Below are positions 12,075 through 23,004 of a DNA stretch of 64,000 nt, piece after piece. This DNA comes from Echinostoma caproni (Eukaryota; Platyhelminthes; Trematoda; Plagiorchiida; Echinostomatidae), in contig UZAN01039474.1 of assembly GCA_900618425.1 (NCBI GenBank), positions 101,232 to 165,231 of the forward strand, given 5' to 3'. The notes beneath the pieces are model-generated. The model was given only the letters and a program-made list of their open reading frames with translations, did no database searches and had not been told where the DNA came from. Position 1 is the first letter of the stretch, and each line of letters opens with the position of its first letter. Made by a program: the position numbers and the translations under genes.

Positions 12075-13421
12075 TCAGCTTATCGAATTTGTTTGTCTAT
12101 TAACTGAAGATCTGTGATTCGATTGGAACAATTGTTTATCCTCATCGTTTGTCGACGTTGTCAGCATACTGGCCAGTCTCGGAGCGGTTCGACGTGGTAA
12201 AAATAGTTTGTCTTGCTTGTGTCGATATAACCGTCGTAGTTTAGAAACTCTGCATGTAAGAATCCACACAGCATGTTCACGAAATCCTTTGTACGTTAGA
12301 ATGTAGATGAAAAAGTTCAAAGCATAATGTGAGGCACACAGCACATCGATGATTTCTTTCACAGTAGTCTGGTTGATAATCTGTTGCCACATCGGATCAC
12401 ATAGAGCTGCTTCTGCGGTCAAACATTCATCCGGAACCGGTAAATAGAATTGTGTCAGGTACACAATCCCAGGAGGCACGGCACACGCGATCAGATAGAA
12501 TGACAGGATCACCAACATGATTGTGGTTGCGGTGAAACTGGACGATTCACGGGATTTTGAATCTGGTGTGTTCGGATTGGTCTGTCCAGATCCGACAGAT
12601 GCAACACTGTACGAGCTGGACTTGCGCAGTTTTAAACTGCCTTTTGATTGTGTAGTCCCGTTCCTGCCTGAGATTGAATGTGACGGAACCGCTCGGGAAT
12701 GGATAAGGCGACGCATTTCGAACAGTACAAGAATATTAAATATCAGGGCTGCCAAGGGTATGATCAGCGAGAATATGACCTCCTGAGCAGCCAGAGTTTC
12801 CGTGACACGATTGTCTTGTATCATACTGGTACGCATTGTGCACTCGCCGTCCTCAAAGGTCCACAGGGCAGCTTGGAATAACATAGGAACACAACAAACG
12901 ACGAGTAGACAAAGGACGGCAATCAGCGCTCGTTTTGGAGTACATAATTTGTGTCGTTTGAATGGAAAACACACTGCCAAATAACGCTCCAGAGTGAATC
13001 CAAATACTAAGGCGGTGGAATAGTACTGGGAGAATATACTCAAGCACTGATAGATTTGACACAATCCGGGAAACGACGTAATTCCACGAACGCACCAGTA
13101 ACGTTCCAAATGATAATTTAACAAGCATAGAATAAGGGTTAGATCTGTGGCAGCCAGTGCACTGAGATAGATTGCGGATGTGTTTTTACGACGCTGATGT
13201 TTTGTGGTCCAGATAACCAGGGAAAGTGTGTTTCCAAACAGACCAGTAATGAGCCAGATCAGCATCAGACATCGGACCAGGGTGAGAATGTTCGGTACGA
13301 ATACGGCCAAGAATTCGCATGTCTGATATCGGGCATTGATAGAGACCGGATCCAGATCAGTCTGGTTGAGTGCATACCGTTGGGAACAGTTTAGCGGAAC
13401 AGTTTCGTTCTCGGTTGACAT
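12075..13421 (-). CDS. rhodopsin-family (class A) G-protein-coupled receptor, probable neuropeptide type
   Basis: 448 residues, uninterrupted in one exon. The chosen start is the first ATG (13421-13419), two bases after an acceptor-like AG; upstream codons in frame have no ATG. The N-terminus has NET, NCS and NQT glycosylation sites. TM1 is about 48-72 with the GN pair at 63-64. TM2 has LAATD with D93 (position 2.50). C121 (3.25) and C194 in loop 2 make the usual disulphide. TM3 ends in ERY (145-147). TM5 contains P222. Loop 3 (about 236-295) is Ser/Thr-rich, a likely phosphorylation region. TM6 has CAVP in place of CWxP, so the toggle Trp is Ala. TM7 has NFFIY (369-373) in place of NPxxY. 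Length and layout fit an FMRFamide-like or flatworm-specific orphan receptor; the ligand cannot be told. It signals from the plasma membrane, probably in nerve or muscle (inference). Confidence 0.92.
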   Translation of the reverse strand: MSTENETVPLNCSQRYALNQTDLDPVSINARYQTCEFLAVFVPNILTLVRCLMLIWLITGLFGNTLSLVIWTTKHQRRKNTSAIYLSALAATDLTLILCLLNYHLERYWCVRGITSFPGLCQIYQCLSIFSQYYSTALVFGFTLERYLAVCFPFKRHKLCTPKRALIAVLCLLVVCCVPMLFQAALWTFEDGECTMRTSMIQDNRVTETLAAQEVIFSLIIPLAALIFNILVLFEMRRLIHSRAVPSHSISGRNGTTQSKGSLKLRKSSSYSVASVGSGQTNPNTPDSKSRESSSFTATTIMLVILSFYLIACAVPPGIVYLTQFYLPVPDECLTAEAALCDPMWQQIINQTTVKEIIDVLCASHYALNFFIYILTYKGFREHAVWILTCRVSKLRRLYRHKQDKLFLPRRTAPRLASMLTTSTNDEDKQLFQSNHRSSVNRQTNSIS

Positions 13422-13423
13422 GA

Positions 13424-13440
13424 CTGAAACGTGCACAGGT
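13424..13440 (-). promoter_or_regulatory. acceptor-like site directly before the receptor start
   Basis: Minus-strand GTGCACGTTTCAG ends two bases before the ATG. It could be the 3' splice site of a 5' UTR intron, or a trans-splicing acceptor for a spliced leader, which trematodes use on a subset of genes. It also decides the start, since translation could not begin upstream of it in this exon. Confidence 0.4.
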
Positions 13441-13775
13441 GATCACGTGACGGGGTTGATTGAAACGTGTTTCGTTTTCGTGTGTGTGTACCCGACTAAA
13501 AGTGGAGAAATGGAAAAACCGTAAGCACAGTGAAAACCACGCAGATATGAATTAGGCTCTGATGAATTCAAAAATATCAGAACATAAAAATGAGAATTAC
13601 ATGGAATGCAATTCAGTTTGTTCATTATCAAACTGTAGTTTGCTGATTATTTGCAAATGACAGAAGAGCATTAATGAATGAATGAGCCAGCCAATTAATC
13701 GATAAATCGGTCGGAAAGTGAGTTCATTTACGTTCGCTGCATCTGGATTGCAAGTCTGGGGTCTAGCAAGCACAA

Positions 13776-13947
13776 CGGTGGTGGCCCGATGGTTACGTCA
13801 CCAAATTATCACCCCGTGGATGAGAGTTCAAATCCCACCACAACCGCCTGATTTTCCCCATTGCGTGTTCAATGGCAACCCTTTGATTGGCTGCTTCCCC
13901 CTTCCTGAAAATTGTATATTTTTATTTTCAATAAAAGGAAGTAAAAA
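13776..13947 (+). mobile_element. tRNA-headed SINE, copy 1
   Basis: GGTGGTGGCCCGATGG (A-box-like) is followed about 40 bases later by GAGTTCAAATCCC (B-box-like) and then CCACCAC, which pairs with the 5' GGTGGTG like a tRNA acceptor stem. A non-tRNA body follows (CCTTTGATTGGCTGC, CTTCCTGAAAATT) and an A-rich tail with AATAAA. The second copy at 43975-44140 shares the same order of blocks. Such elements are transcribed by RNA polymerase III and moved by a LINE in trans. Confidence 0.65.
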
Positions 13948-15051
13948 CGAAGAGAAAAAGAACGTTCCAACCAGACCGTTGAACTCTTAAGTCAAGCTGA
14001 GGTTTTCTACCAACCAAAGTACCAAATATTACATTCACATCTAACACGGACCAGACAATTTAAAGCATACAAATATATTGAGAGATACACATGAAGATGA
14101 AAAACGAGCCAATATATTCCGCAAAGTAAATTAATCCGTTGCTAAGGAATAATCCTTCGTTGTCAAGTAATTTGCACGTGTTATCATTCTCCTGTGTCTG
14201 TCCAATAGGTATCGGTATGCCATTTGATAAAATCCAGGAGGCGCTTCTTTGTTTTGTCTAGCTTGTTTCCCTCAATACCACCAGTTCATCTCTACCTCAA
14301 GCAATGTGTTTATTCACAAAACACTAATTGGTGGCCAATCAGTTGTTATGCTACGAAGTGACGAACCGTGTCCGTGTAACTATCTCAGGGCGTGTCATTG
14401 TGCGAACGTTTGCATTTGTCGCGAATTACTTTGTGAGAATAAAAGCAGCGAAGAAGGGCATGTTAATCATTAGGATGAGGTTCGGATCGTGGATGTATTT
14501 CAAAGAAACTAGCCGTGGATAGATGAAAATCCATTGTTGTATCTGAAATCTGAGTTTGTTGACCGATTAGAAGATTAAATATGGAATCTCATAGGGAAGC
14601 GCAAACTGGATTCTCAAATAAACAGTAGTCGGGACCCTTTCAAACAGCGCCAGTGTATCGCTGAACCTAGGTTTGAAAGAGCGTTCCCAGTTACCATATT
14701 GATCGATAAACATAAAAGTTTTTTTCAAAATAAATGGAACCTATCGCTGGATTTAATTTACATGCTTTGATGTGCAACATGCCTACTTAAAATTAATTCA
14801 AGTCCTCTGCAGGCGATCTGTCTGAGTTATATAGAGAACGTGAAGTGATCTGGAACATAGTTGTAGCTATCTCTGATTGAAGCGTAACCCTATCAACTAG
14901 TGTTATGATGGACAGGGTGCAGTTACCACATCCAGTTTAAAATGATGAGTATTGCCGTATTGGGCATAGACAAAGTGCAGCAGTCCACTCTGGCGCCAAG
15001 CGATTAATTGAAGGTGAATGAATTCGCACTGTTGATGATATCCAATAAAGA
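13948..15051. other. non-coding stretch, nothing recognised
   Basis: AT-rich sequence with no supported exon, RNA gene or repeat. Confidence 0.5.
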
Positions 15052-15267
15052 TCAGTATAATTCTACACTTCTTTGGATAGGAATAGAATGAAATTCATCG
15101 CGAGATTGAATTTTACATTCAAAAAACCCATGGAGCCGTAAAAGTATTAGTATAATCAATCCCGAACCGTAAATGCGGGCTGCCAGATTACTCTTCATTC
15201 GAAAAATGAGAATGCCAGGGACAATATCATTCAGATAAAGGAAAGTAATTTTCCAAAGAAAATATTC
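15052..15267 (-). CDS. weak candidate terminal exon
   Basis: After TGTTTTTAACTAAG the minus strand is open for 71 residues to TGA. The peptide is hydrophobic in parts (GSGLIILILLRLHGFF) and matches no family I know. Phase 0 at the acceptor, no partner exon and no poly(A) signal nearby. Could easily be a chance frame. Confidence 0.18.
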   Translation of the reverse strand, partial: EYFLWKITFLYLNDIVPGILIFRMKSNLAARIYGSGLIILILLRLHGFFECKIQSRDEFHSIPIQRSVELY

Positions 15268-17285
15268 CTTAGTTAAAAACATGCAGACTCTTAATTGTCA
15301 TCGTTCCAACAGCTCATTCTGAGGTGGAATAGAGAGCGCCACACACCACGTCCGTAGCGGTAGATCCAACACGTATCGTTTGGGTTTACAATCACGAGAA
15401 ACAAACCGAAAGAGACAAATACTGTGCTAACGTGATTCAATCAAGTATGAAAAATGACCTCTCAAAATTGGCTACTGACGTGGATTGAATTTAGTCCGAT
15501 TTTCCATCGATGAGTTATATTCAGTCTAGTTAACCAATTATCAGCTTATGGACTGTCCTTAAATGCTCTACTTGGAAAATATTTGATTCAGTGATCATTT
15601 TTTCGAGTGTTCTGGTGATAATACACGTTCACGCAGTATGCAACAATTAGAGTTTAAACGACATTTAGGCGGTTTATAAACTCTAATGCGAGTGTTGATA
15701 TGCATTGTGTGGCTGCTTTCATATCAAAAACTTTATTCATTCCGGTATTCGTTTCTCGTTTGATCTGGTTTTATTTTATAATATAGAAGGGAGTTATTTA
15801 TACGTTAAGTGCAATTCAGTGTCTCCCTTCTCCAATTTTGAATTATTACAACATGACCCAAAGGTTTAAAAAGGAAAACTATGGTTGATCATGGATCGCT
15901 CCGGCATTCCATACGAACAGAGTAAGCAAAGTGATATGTCATACCCAATCACTTCTAATTTGTCTCCAGTTCAGCCTCTCATCCAACATGTGTTGGTTTC
16001 TATTGATCACATGATCTACCTGAATCATCAAACAGATTGTTACTCCTCCGTTCTATCCAGTTGACCTGCTCTATGTTACTCGGTCTCGCCTTGTTCACAC
16101 TTGTGTCACACGGGAAAGGGTGTCATTCTGTTCGACAGTTTACAAAATGAGTGGTAAAATTTGGGAAACCCAAAAAGGGATCACATAATCCAGACGCGTT
16201 CCAACCGGGATGCATGAGCTTGTTTGAAAAGGTTTAACAGTACATTGAAATATCACTTGGAGTCAAGCCAGCTGTAAAACATCAAGTTAGACCAGGACTC
16301 AAACACAGAGTTGTCACGCAAAGAACAAAACGGTTTGAATGACGTATAAATTGAAGCTAATCCGGGTAGTTGTCTACTATTCATAACCGGGATGCTTAGG
16401 TGCATTTCAGCCTAAACGCTTGAGTGAGTTCCTTTTATTGACAAACATTCTCATTGTATGGCCTAAGTGGTGAAAGATAGATACGTGTACTAAAAGTTAA
16501 ACTGCTTAAATCAACACCCGCCCAAAACATTCACACTGCATCATTGCGAAGAGCGACTAACAACCGATCATTTCACAGATGGAGTACGTCTATCTGAATT
16601 CAGTGCATTTAATTTGAGAGGAAGCTGCCAATCACTAATACCGGTGGTGATTTGAACAGGGGATACAAATCACTGTGGTTTGGTGGGCCCGATTTTACCA
16701 CGAAGGAGTCATTGGCTTCCATAAGAAAATGATTATTGAAACAAAAAATTGGATGATCAGGTAACCTTTTGTGGTCCTTTTGCATCCAAAGGATCGTCGG
16801 TTTCAGGTCTTGGGGCTCAGTTTTATCAAATCATCTCTTTTATGAAATGAAACCTATCCATATTTCAGACCTGCGCATACTCGTAACTGATCTTCTTTTG
16901 ACTATCATCATCGGTTGCATTGCTCTATTAGTAGGCTACTGAAATAGTCACGGATTATTTCGTTGTAGCCTTTCATGAAGGCACTTGGCGTTCCTAGTTT
17001 ACAGTATTCTCAGTGCTGCACCGCTCTCTTCTGATCATATTAAACCAGGCTATGAGTATCTCGCAATTACAAGGAGACTCAGAAAGGTTTTTTGAATCAA
17101 AGGAAGATTTGAGATGTTTGAGTGTATCTACAGCAGTTAACGATGCACGAGACATTGGAGAGACCCGTCTATAAATACCACAACAAAGACCTTGTATCCT
17201 CGGGTTGTCAAACACGATCACCTTAACGGGTTTCGGATTGTTCTGACTGTCTTTCATCTAACCACGAATAATCTTGCTATTCTAG
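15268..17285. other. non-coding; one ambiguous frame
   Basis: The minus frame at 16994-17257 is open and reads plausibly (core SSFDSKNLSESPCNCEIL), but no clean splice pair bounds it. Otherwise nothing is seen. Confidence 0.35.
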
Positions 17286-17389
17286 CCAATCCGAACAAAG
17301 TAATGCGTGCTGTCGCAATTGCTATTTCGCAAAACACAATAATAACGGCCCAGGTTCTCAGGCACCGTGCAAATGTGAATGTATGCCAG
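17286..17389 (+). CDS. candidate internal exon
   Basis: The acceptor is TTGCTATTCTAG and the donor GCCAG|GTAACG. The 104 bases read VMRAVAIAISQNTIITAQVL and then RHRANVNVCQ, entering with two bases of a split codon and ending in phase 0. Composition is protein-like with a regular helix pattern. A second possible donor (GCCCAG|GTTCTC) lies inside it. No family recognised. Confidence 0.3.
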
Positions 17390-20300
17390 GTAACGCAAAG
17401 AAAACCGAATGAAAATTAGGTTTACCTTCAATCGTAAACACGTATTCAAGAACTCAGTTCATCAAATTAAGTATCATCTAATTTTCTCGCTGTATAAATT
17501 TTAGCCTGACCCCTTGGGTAAGATAAACGGATGATTTGTCAAAAATATACATGAAGGGAATACTGCCATAGAGGATATTGTTTCATTTCAAAAGGAGGTT
17601 CTCTGTGGCGCGCAAAACAAGCATAAAGTTTAAAATACCCTAACGAGTGATCCAGTGCACATTATTGAACTATTTATTCTGCTTATTGGCTATTTGCGAA
17701 CAACTAATTTGTGTTTTACTCGAAAAATTTCTATTCGGTGCAAGTATTAGTTGAGTACTTACATCCGTGTGGAGAAAACAGATAATGAAATGAGAAAGTA
17801 AACATGTGCAAAATCCAACTCATTTGGTGTACCTCCATCTGCACTTGTACTATGGAAGGATTTATTAAATGAAAAACAACTGCCAATTCACTTCGAACAT
17901 AAATTCAACGAACCTCATTTAGGTGAGTTTACTCAACTAACCCTGAGGATATGCGTATTGGAATTTTGTATTTACAAAATGTTTGTAGGCGTTAAGCCAT
18001 AACCTTGAATGAAGAAACTGCTCTCACTGTAGGTCACAGATAAGACAAAACTAACATGGGTAACGAGGGCGTTCCAGGGCAAGTATACGTGCTGATTCGG
18101 AAACCGGTGCACAAATCATTGATTGCCTTATTGTTGTGGACTAGACAGCGGGCCAGGTACATCATTAGAATAAGTTCTGTGCAACCTGATACATATGGAA
18201 ATTAGTCAGAATGCGAGGCGGATAGTGGTGTTAGAACGTCAGCATGCAGTAGATGTGAATGGTCAACAGATAAATTTGGCTTAATTCTTTCGCATGAAGT
18301 CAAATGTGAGTAGCTTAATCGTATAAAATGCAAAACATGCGACTCATTTTCGAAAAACTACGATGTAAAGCTGTGTAGTCCGTGTTGTGGAGATCAGAAT
18401 AGACAGCACGGGACATCAGTTCATTGCAGGATAACAGTGATAGCGAATGAAACACGTGAATACCAGGGTTGTGAATGGAACGGGGAAAGCGTAGTTATGT
18501 TTCAGACACTTTTCCCAGACAGAGGACTATCAGACACTGTCATATTTCACGAGGAGAAATTTTATTAAACTTGGTCCGAGAAGGAAAGTAGCATCAGATG
18601 TGCTGGCGTTGGTAATGCAAATGGGTTTATAAGCAAATTAAAAGAGGTGCATCAATGCGATGTGGTAACCGTTTAAGAAAAGTACGCTGTATGAGTTTAG
18701 GACAAGGTCATGAGAGAGCCACAAAATCTTAGAACGAATAGCAGAATTGGTGAACAACAATGAAAATAGCAATGAGTGTGCTCAAGCACTCCAATAAATT
18801 CGTAGAACAACAGCAACACCATGTTTGTGAAAGCACTAATAACAGGTTTGTGAACAAAATTGTAGGCGATCCATCAGGACCTCCTAAGACTGTGAGTCTC
18901 GTCGAATTTACGAGTCTGATTTTCAGTTATTGTGTAATAGGCTTATAATTGTCATGAGTAGAATGAAAGCTTTATAACATGGTGTATGGACCCGGATAAA
19001 TGAACGCACTGTTGAATGCGAGGTTGCGAGTAACGAATGCCGTTGATATTTTCCGAATACTATTCGGATTCCTCTCTTTGTTAATTTCGTGATAATTCTG
19101 TCCACTATCCGTCCCGCAAAATATGTTATGACACGTCTAACTTCAACCTTTTTCCGGTAGGAAACAAATCTGAGACCAGCAGCATCCTGAGTTTCTTAAG
19201 CGCGTATGTTCGTCTTGTGTGAATAACCAGGTAAGACGAAATTGTTCTCAAGTCTCTTATTCGTGCCGCATTGAAGGTTAACATAGCGGACAGGTAAATA
19301 GTCTAGACAAAACCAAATAGAGTCTTTATTGTCGGCGTCCAGGAGACTTGTTGACTGAGGTGCAGCTGCCAAGTGGTAGATCAGGAAGGTAACACAGCCT
19401 GTATACATTGAATGAATAAAATGTGCACCTCACTTAGTTGTTGCCAATCCTCTTCTGTGTTTTTGGACATTCTCATCCGTTCCTATTTTTTTCATTCTCT
19501 CCATGATACAGTTGTGCGCTGTCCAATCCCGAGTTGGTGTGTTTGTATTTTCTTTGGCGTTTGTTTTCTCAAAAGGCGCTCCTTGATATCAAGGTGCATT
19601 TCACAATGGATCCCAAAAAAGCGGACAGCACGAATGAAAGTTTGTTTTTGTTGCATTCATGGAGTAAATATATTCCAACTGTCATATTGCCAAGTAATGT
19701 TTGATGCGCCGGTCAGTCGTTCAATTACACCTTGAAATTTTAAATGCTTAAAACCTGGATATCTGAGTCATTCTAATGGGGTTTACTAACTGTCACTTGA
19801 AAATAAGCCAGAACCATAGGGAAGAACGATCCTAAATTGCTTGATATAGACGTTTATAGTCGAATTAATAAGTAAACTGTTCTTAAATCAACATGTATCA
19901 GCCCTAATTTCTGATATTGTCTTCGTGGAACCCCAAGCATGATGCAGTGTTCGTTGAAATTATGGTACTTTATCCGGTACACGTAAGTTGGTTTGGACTA
20001 CATACTTGCGTGAAATGTCCTTTGGGCATTCAACGGATTGTGATTCGTACACGGGCGATCTCATTTTGTCACGCTGTGTGACATATGACACAAGATCTAT
20101 GGCAGCAGTTCATATCACGGACTGGTATATTTATAAAGCTTCAAGTCACATGATGCTCCAATGAATACGTCCACTGATTATGTGATAGAAGCACATTGCC
20201 TCAGGTTGTGATCACCCGGTACGGCGAGACATGAGTGTGTACATGAATTATTTGTTTATGGAATTGACATGTAAATAAATACTTGCTCATGGATGCAAAA

Positions 20301-22598
20301 TGTGGTAATCGGACAAATGTTTAATGTTTGCAATTTTATATTTGGCGTAGTCGGGATTGGTTACAAACCTAAAAAGTTTGGGTATGAAACATGATTGCAA
20401 TGTTCTGATGCGTTATTATAGATGGTCTGATCGGGGACAAGTGAAGGAACCGGATTCATGTTTACTTTGGTAGAACTTTATGGAGGAATTTAAGATATCA
20501 GTCGAAATGCTTAGATGATATCAAAATGAACAAAATGTGTACAGTTGGAAAATGATGGGTGTTTCAGATTCTCAGAATGTACATGTTAAATATTTTGAAA
20601 GTAGATTACGAAATATGGCCGCTGAGAGATTTCACCAGTGCACGCAAATGTATGCACGCAAGATAAAAAAATACCTAATGAGATAGACTAGTCCGTAATC
20701 CGCCTCGAGACGCGGTACGGAAAAAAACAGCATGGCGTTCCCTGGCTTGCAACCAAAGAAATGAAAATTATGTTCAAGTAAGAATTTTCAGTAAGAAGAG
20801 AAAACGGAATGACGGTTCGTCCCGTTTTCTCAATTCAGCACTGAATATGAAAACTCGACATCCTTCCCCCTGAACATTGTCAGGATCGTGAAAACCTCTA
20901 ATCTGCAACATCCGATCGACAGCGCACATGGAAGTAGTTATGCTTAGACTGTGTGTCAGGATTGTCTTATCAACTGCTAGGAATCAAAACAAGTGATTTG
21001 GTGAGATATTTCTCAACTCGGCCGAAGCGATAATGATGGCAACGTAGAACGTGGGCATACATTATTGTTGCCACGGTCACAAAATCGCTGTCCGAATTTC
21101 TCATGGTGGATAATTTTTTCTATCTCGTTTTACTCAAAATGAACTGATCAGCTTAATTCATCCTTTTCGTATGCACCAATCTTCTACTGATCAAAATGTA
21201 TCATCGGTTTTTCCCCATATCAGTCCATCACAGTCTGCCAATTTGTTGTCAATGTATTGAAAGTGACACACTTCCGCATCACTAGCTGTAGCTAGTTTAG
21301 GAATTTTTTCAATTTTTATATAACTTTTATTGCAAATTAGCTTGGTATTGAGTGAGTGAATTTTCGTTGACGATCATTTGTACAAAAATCAAACTGTCTT
21401 TGATAGAAACCAAATCTCGTTTTAAATCCGGTAACGCAAGATGGCGAGATGGTAAACCCAAAACTAAACTAGGACATTATTTAATAAAGATATATCGGGT
21501 TGATTTTCTCTAAAGAATCCTCAACATACTAGTACTTTGGGTCCATTCCACAGGATGCTGTCAGCACCGGATTCAATAGATCGTTTTTGTCTATTTCGAT
21601 GACGTCCAGTAAGATACTGAGCTGGAACACCACGTGGGACCTCAGGGAAGCCTAGTTCTTTTCTGTTAGTGTTATTCTTCATTACAATCTGCTATAGTAA
21701 AGGTAATATATGTTTTTTATTAACTGGCTCAATTGGTGCTAGTCCACATCACACCGCCTTGAATCCATTATCTTGTAATAGGTTACAAGAATCAGTTAAT
21801 TGTTCTATGAGGAATATCGCACTAGATGTTTTATTATCAGACCATAATTCAAAGCAGAANNNNNNGGGGGGGGGGGAGTACGTTTTTCATGCGATTATCG
21901 GTCATCTTTCAATCATTTTCAGTGACAGTACAAGTTTTACGATCGTGCCCAACAGTCTGAGATAAAATTTCCAATCACTGAAATAGCTGGTGCAATCAGG
22001 TTTCAAAAACACTTTCGAGGAGAGAATTTGGCGACTGTTGTCTTTATCAATGTTCACACCAGGATGAATGAATCAATATGAGAACTTTTGAGGTTTAGAA
22101 CTTTCAAGGATTTGCTATTTTACTGGCATAATTTGCTTGGAATACAACCTATGCAGTCACTTATTTGCTATCTAAGGTTATTTGTGAACACTAAAAATAG
22201 CTTCAGTCCAAATAATAACGGAGTATTTGGTGATAGCGGTTTCAAATATTTTCATGTAAACTCACTTTAATGGGATTAGGGGTGGATTCATTTTGGTTAT
22301 CGGTGATAAAGCATTCGCATGGCATGCTAATACGTGTTCAATAGTCAATTTAAAACAAAAACCCTGCTTTTGGCCAATTTATACATTTGGCAGGCCCACG
22401 GACGCGTCTCATGTTGTTGACCTAAGGTATATCATTCCTGAAGATTTGGCCCAAAATCTTTGTGATAGTCATCACGCTTGGGGATTAAAAGCGAGGCCTT
22501 TCGTTTACAAACCGGATACGTTCGACCAGGAATACGAACAGCAACACAAATAATGAAATTTTTTTGATGGGTCTAAACCAGGACAAGGCAAACAGTAC
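17390..22598. other. long non-coding stretch
   Basis: No supported exon. The 6-N gap at 21860-21865 is followed at once by an 11-G run. The plus frame ending at 22553 is open for 86 codons (C-terminal part FVYKPDTFDQEYEQQHK) with a possible acceptor ACATTTGGCAG near 22390. It is protein-like but lies across the path of the minus-strand exon at 22599-22745, so it is left unassigned. Confidence 0.35.
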
Positions 22599-22745
22599 CT
22601 CGTTTTGTTGACAGCAGATACACTTTTCACAAGGAAAAATAGGTTGTTCACCAATGTTTGGACCCACATCTTGAATATCCTCCAACGAATTTTCCAAATG
22701 AACGATTGAATCAAACAAATAACAATCGTACACTGTAGTTATTTC
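22599..22745 (-). CDS. candidate internal exon with Cys cluster
   Basis: Clean acceptor (CTCAAATGTTTCAG) and donor (GAG|GTACTG) enclose exactly 49 codons, phase 0 at both ends. The peptide starts EITTVYDCYLFDSIVH, then ENSLEDIQDVGPN, and ends PCEKCICCQQNE, where the CxxCxCC cluster suggests a metal site or secreted Cys-rich region. A phase 0/0 exon with good sites on both sides is better supported than most candidates here. No family recognised; next exons not found. Confidence 0.42.
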
Positions 22746-22794
22746 CTGAAACATTTGAGAATCGCATTAGGCTATTGTTCATTAGTAAAATCAG

Positions 22795-22800
22795 TTTATT
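22795..22800 (-). promoter_or_regulatory. poly(A) signal AATAAA
   Basis: Minus-strand AATAAA, 58 bases after the stop of the candidate exon at 22858-23004. Common by chance in AT-rich DNA. Confidence 0.3.
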
Positions 22801-22857
22801 CTAACAGTGTTCATGCTAACCGTAGTCCGAATGGCGGTTCTCATGACCCCTCCATCA

Positions 22858-23004
22858 CTACTGTGTGTATATCGAACGCAGCGCATGTGCTCTTGGCTTA
22901 AGCTCAATCACTCTGTTCACTCTCGAGTGCAGAATTGCAGATCGATAATTCACACTTTCCAGGACTACCGTAGCATGCGCAGTAGCAGCATTCACTTCAC
23001 AAAC
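22858..23004 (-). CDS. candidate terminal exon with poly(A) signal
   Basis: From a GACGAGCAG acceptor the minus strand is open for 48 residues (core ESVNYRSAILHSRVNRVIEL) to TAG at 22860-22858. AATAAA follows 58 bases downstream. Codon composition looks real, but the acceptor's pyrimidine tract is poor. If genuine, this gene ends before the exon at 22599-22745 begins, so they belong to different transcripts or one is false. Confidence 0.3.
   Translation of the reverse strand, partial: VCEVNAATAHATVVLESVNYRSAILHSRVNRVIELKPRAHALRSIYTQ

Noticed and set aside
12517..13524. Several plus-strand and out-of-frame ORFs over the receptor
   Set aside because: They are shadows of the GPCR coding sequence, which has seven membrane segments and family motifs.
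19412..19735. Plus-strand 107-codon ORF
   Set aside because: Composition (many Cys, Phe, Ser and Ile from T-rich codons) looks like random T-rich DNA; no splice pair.
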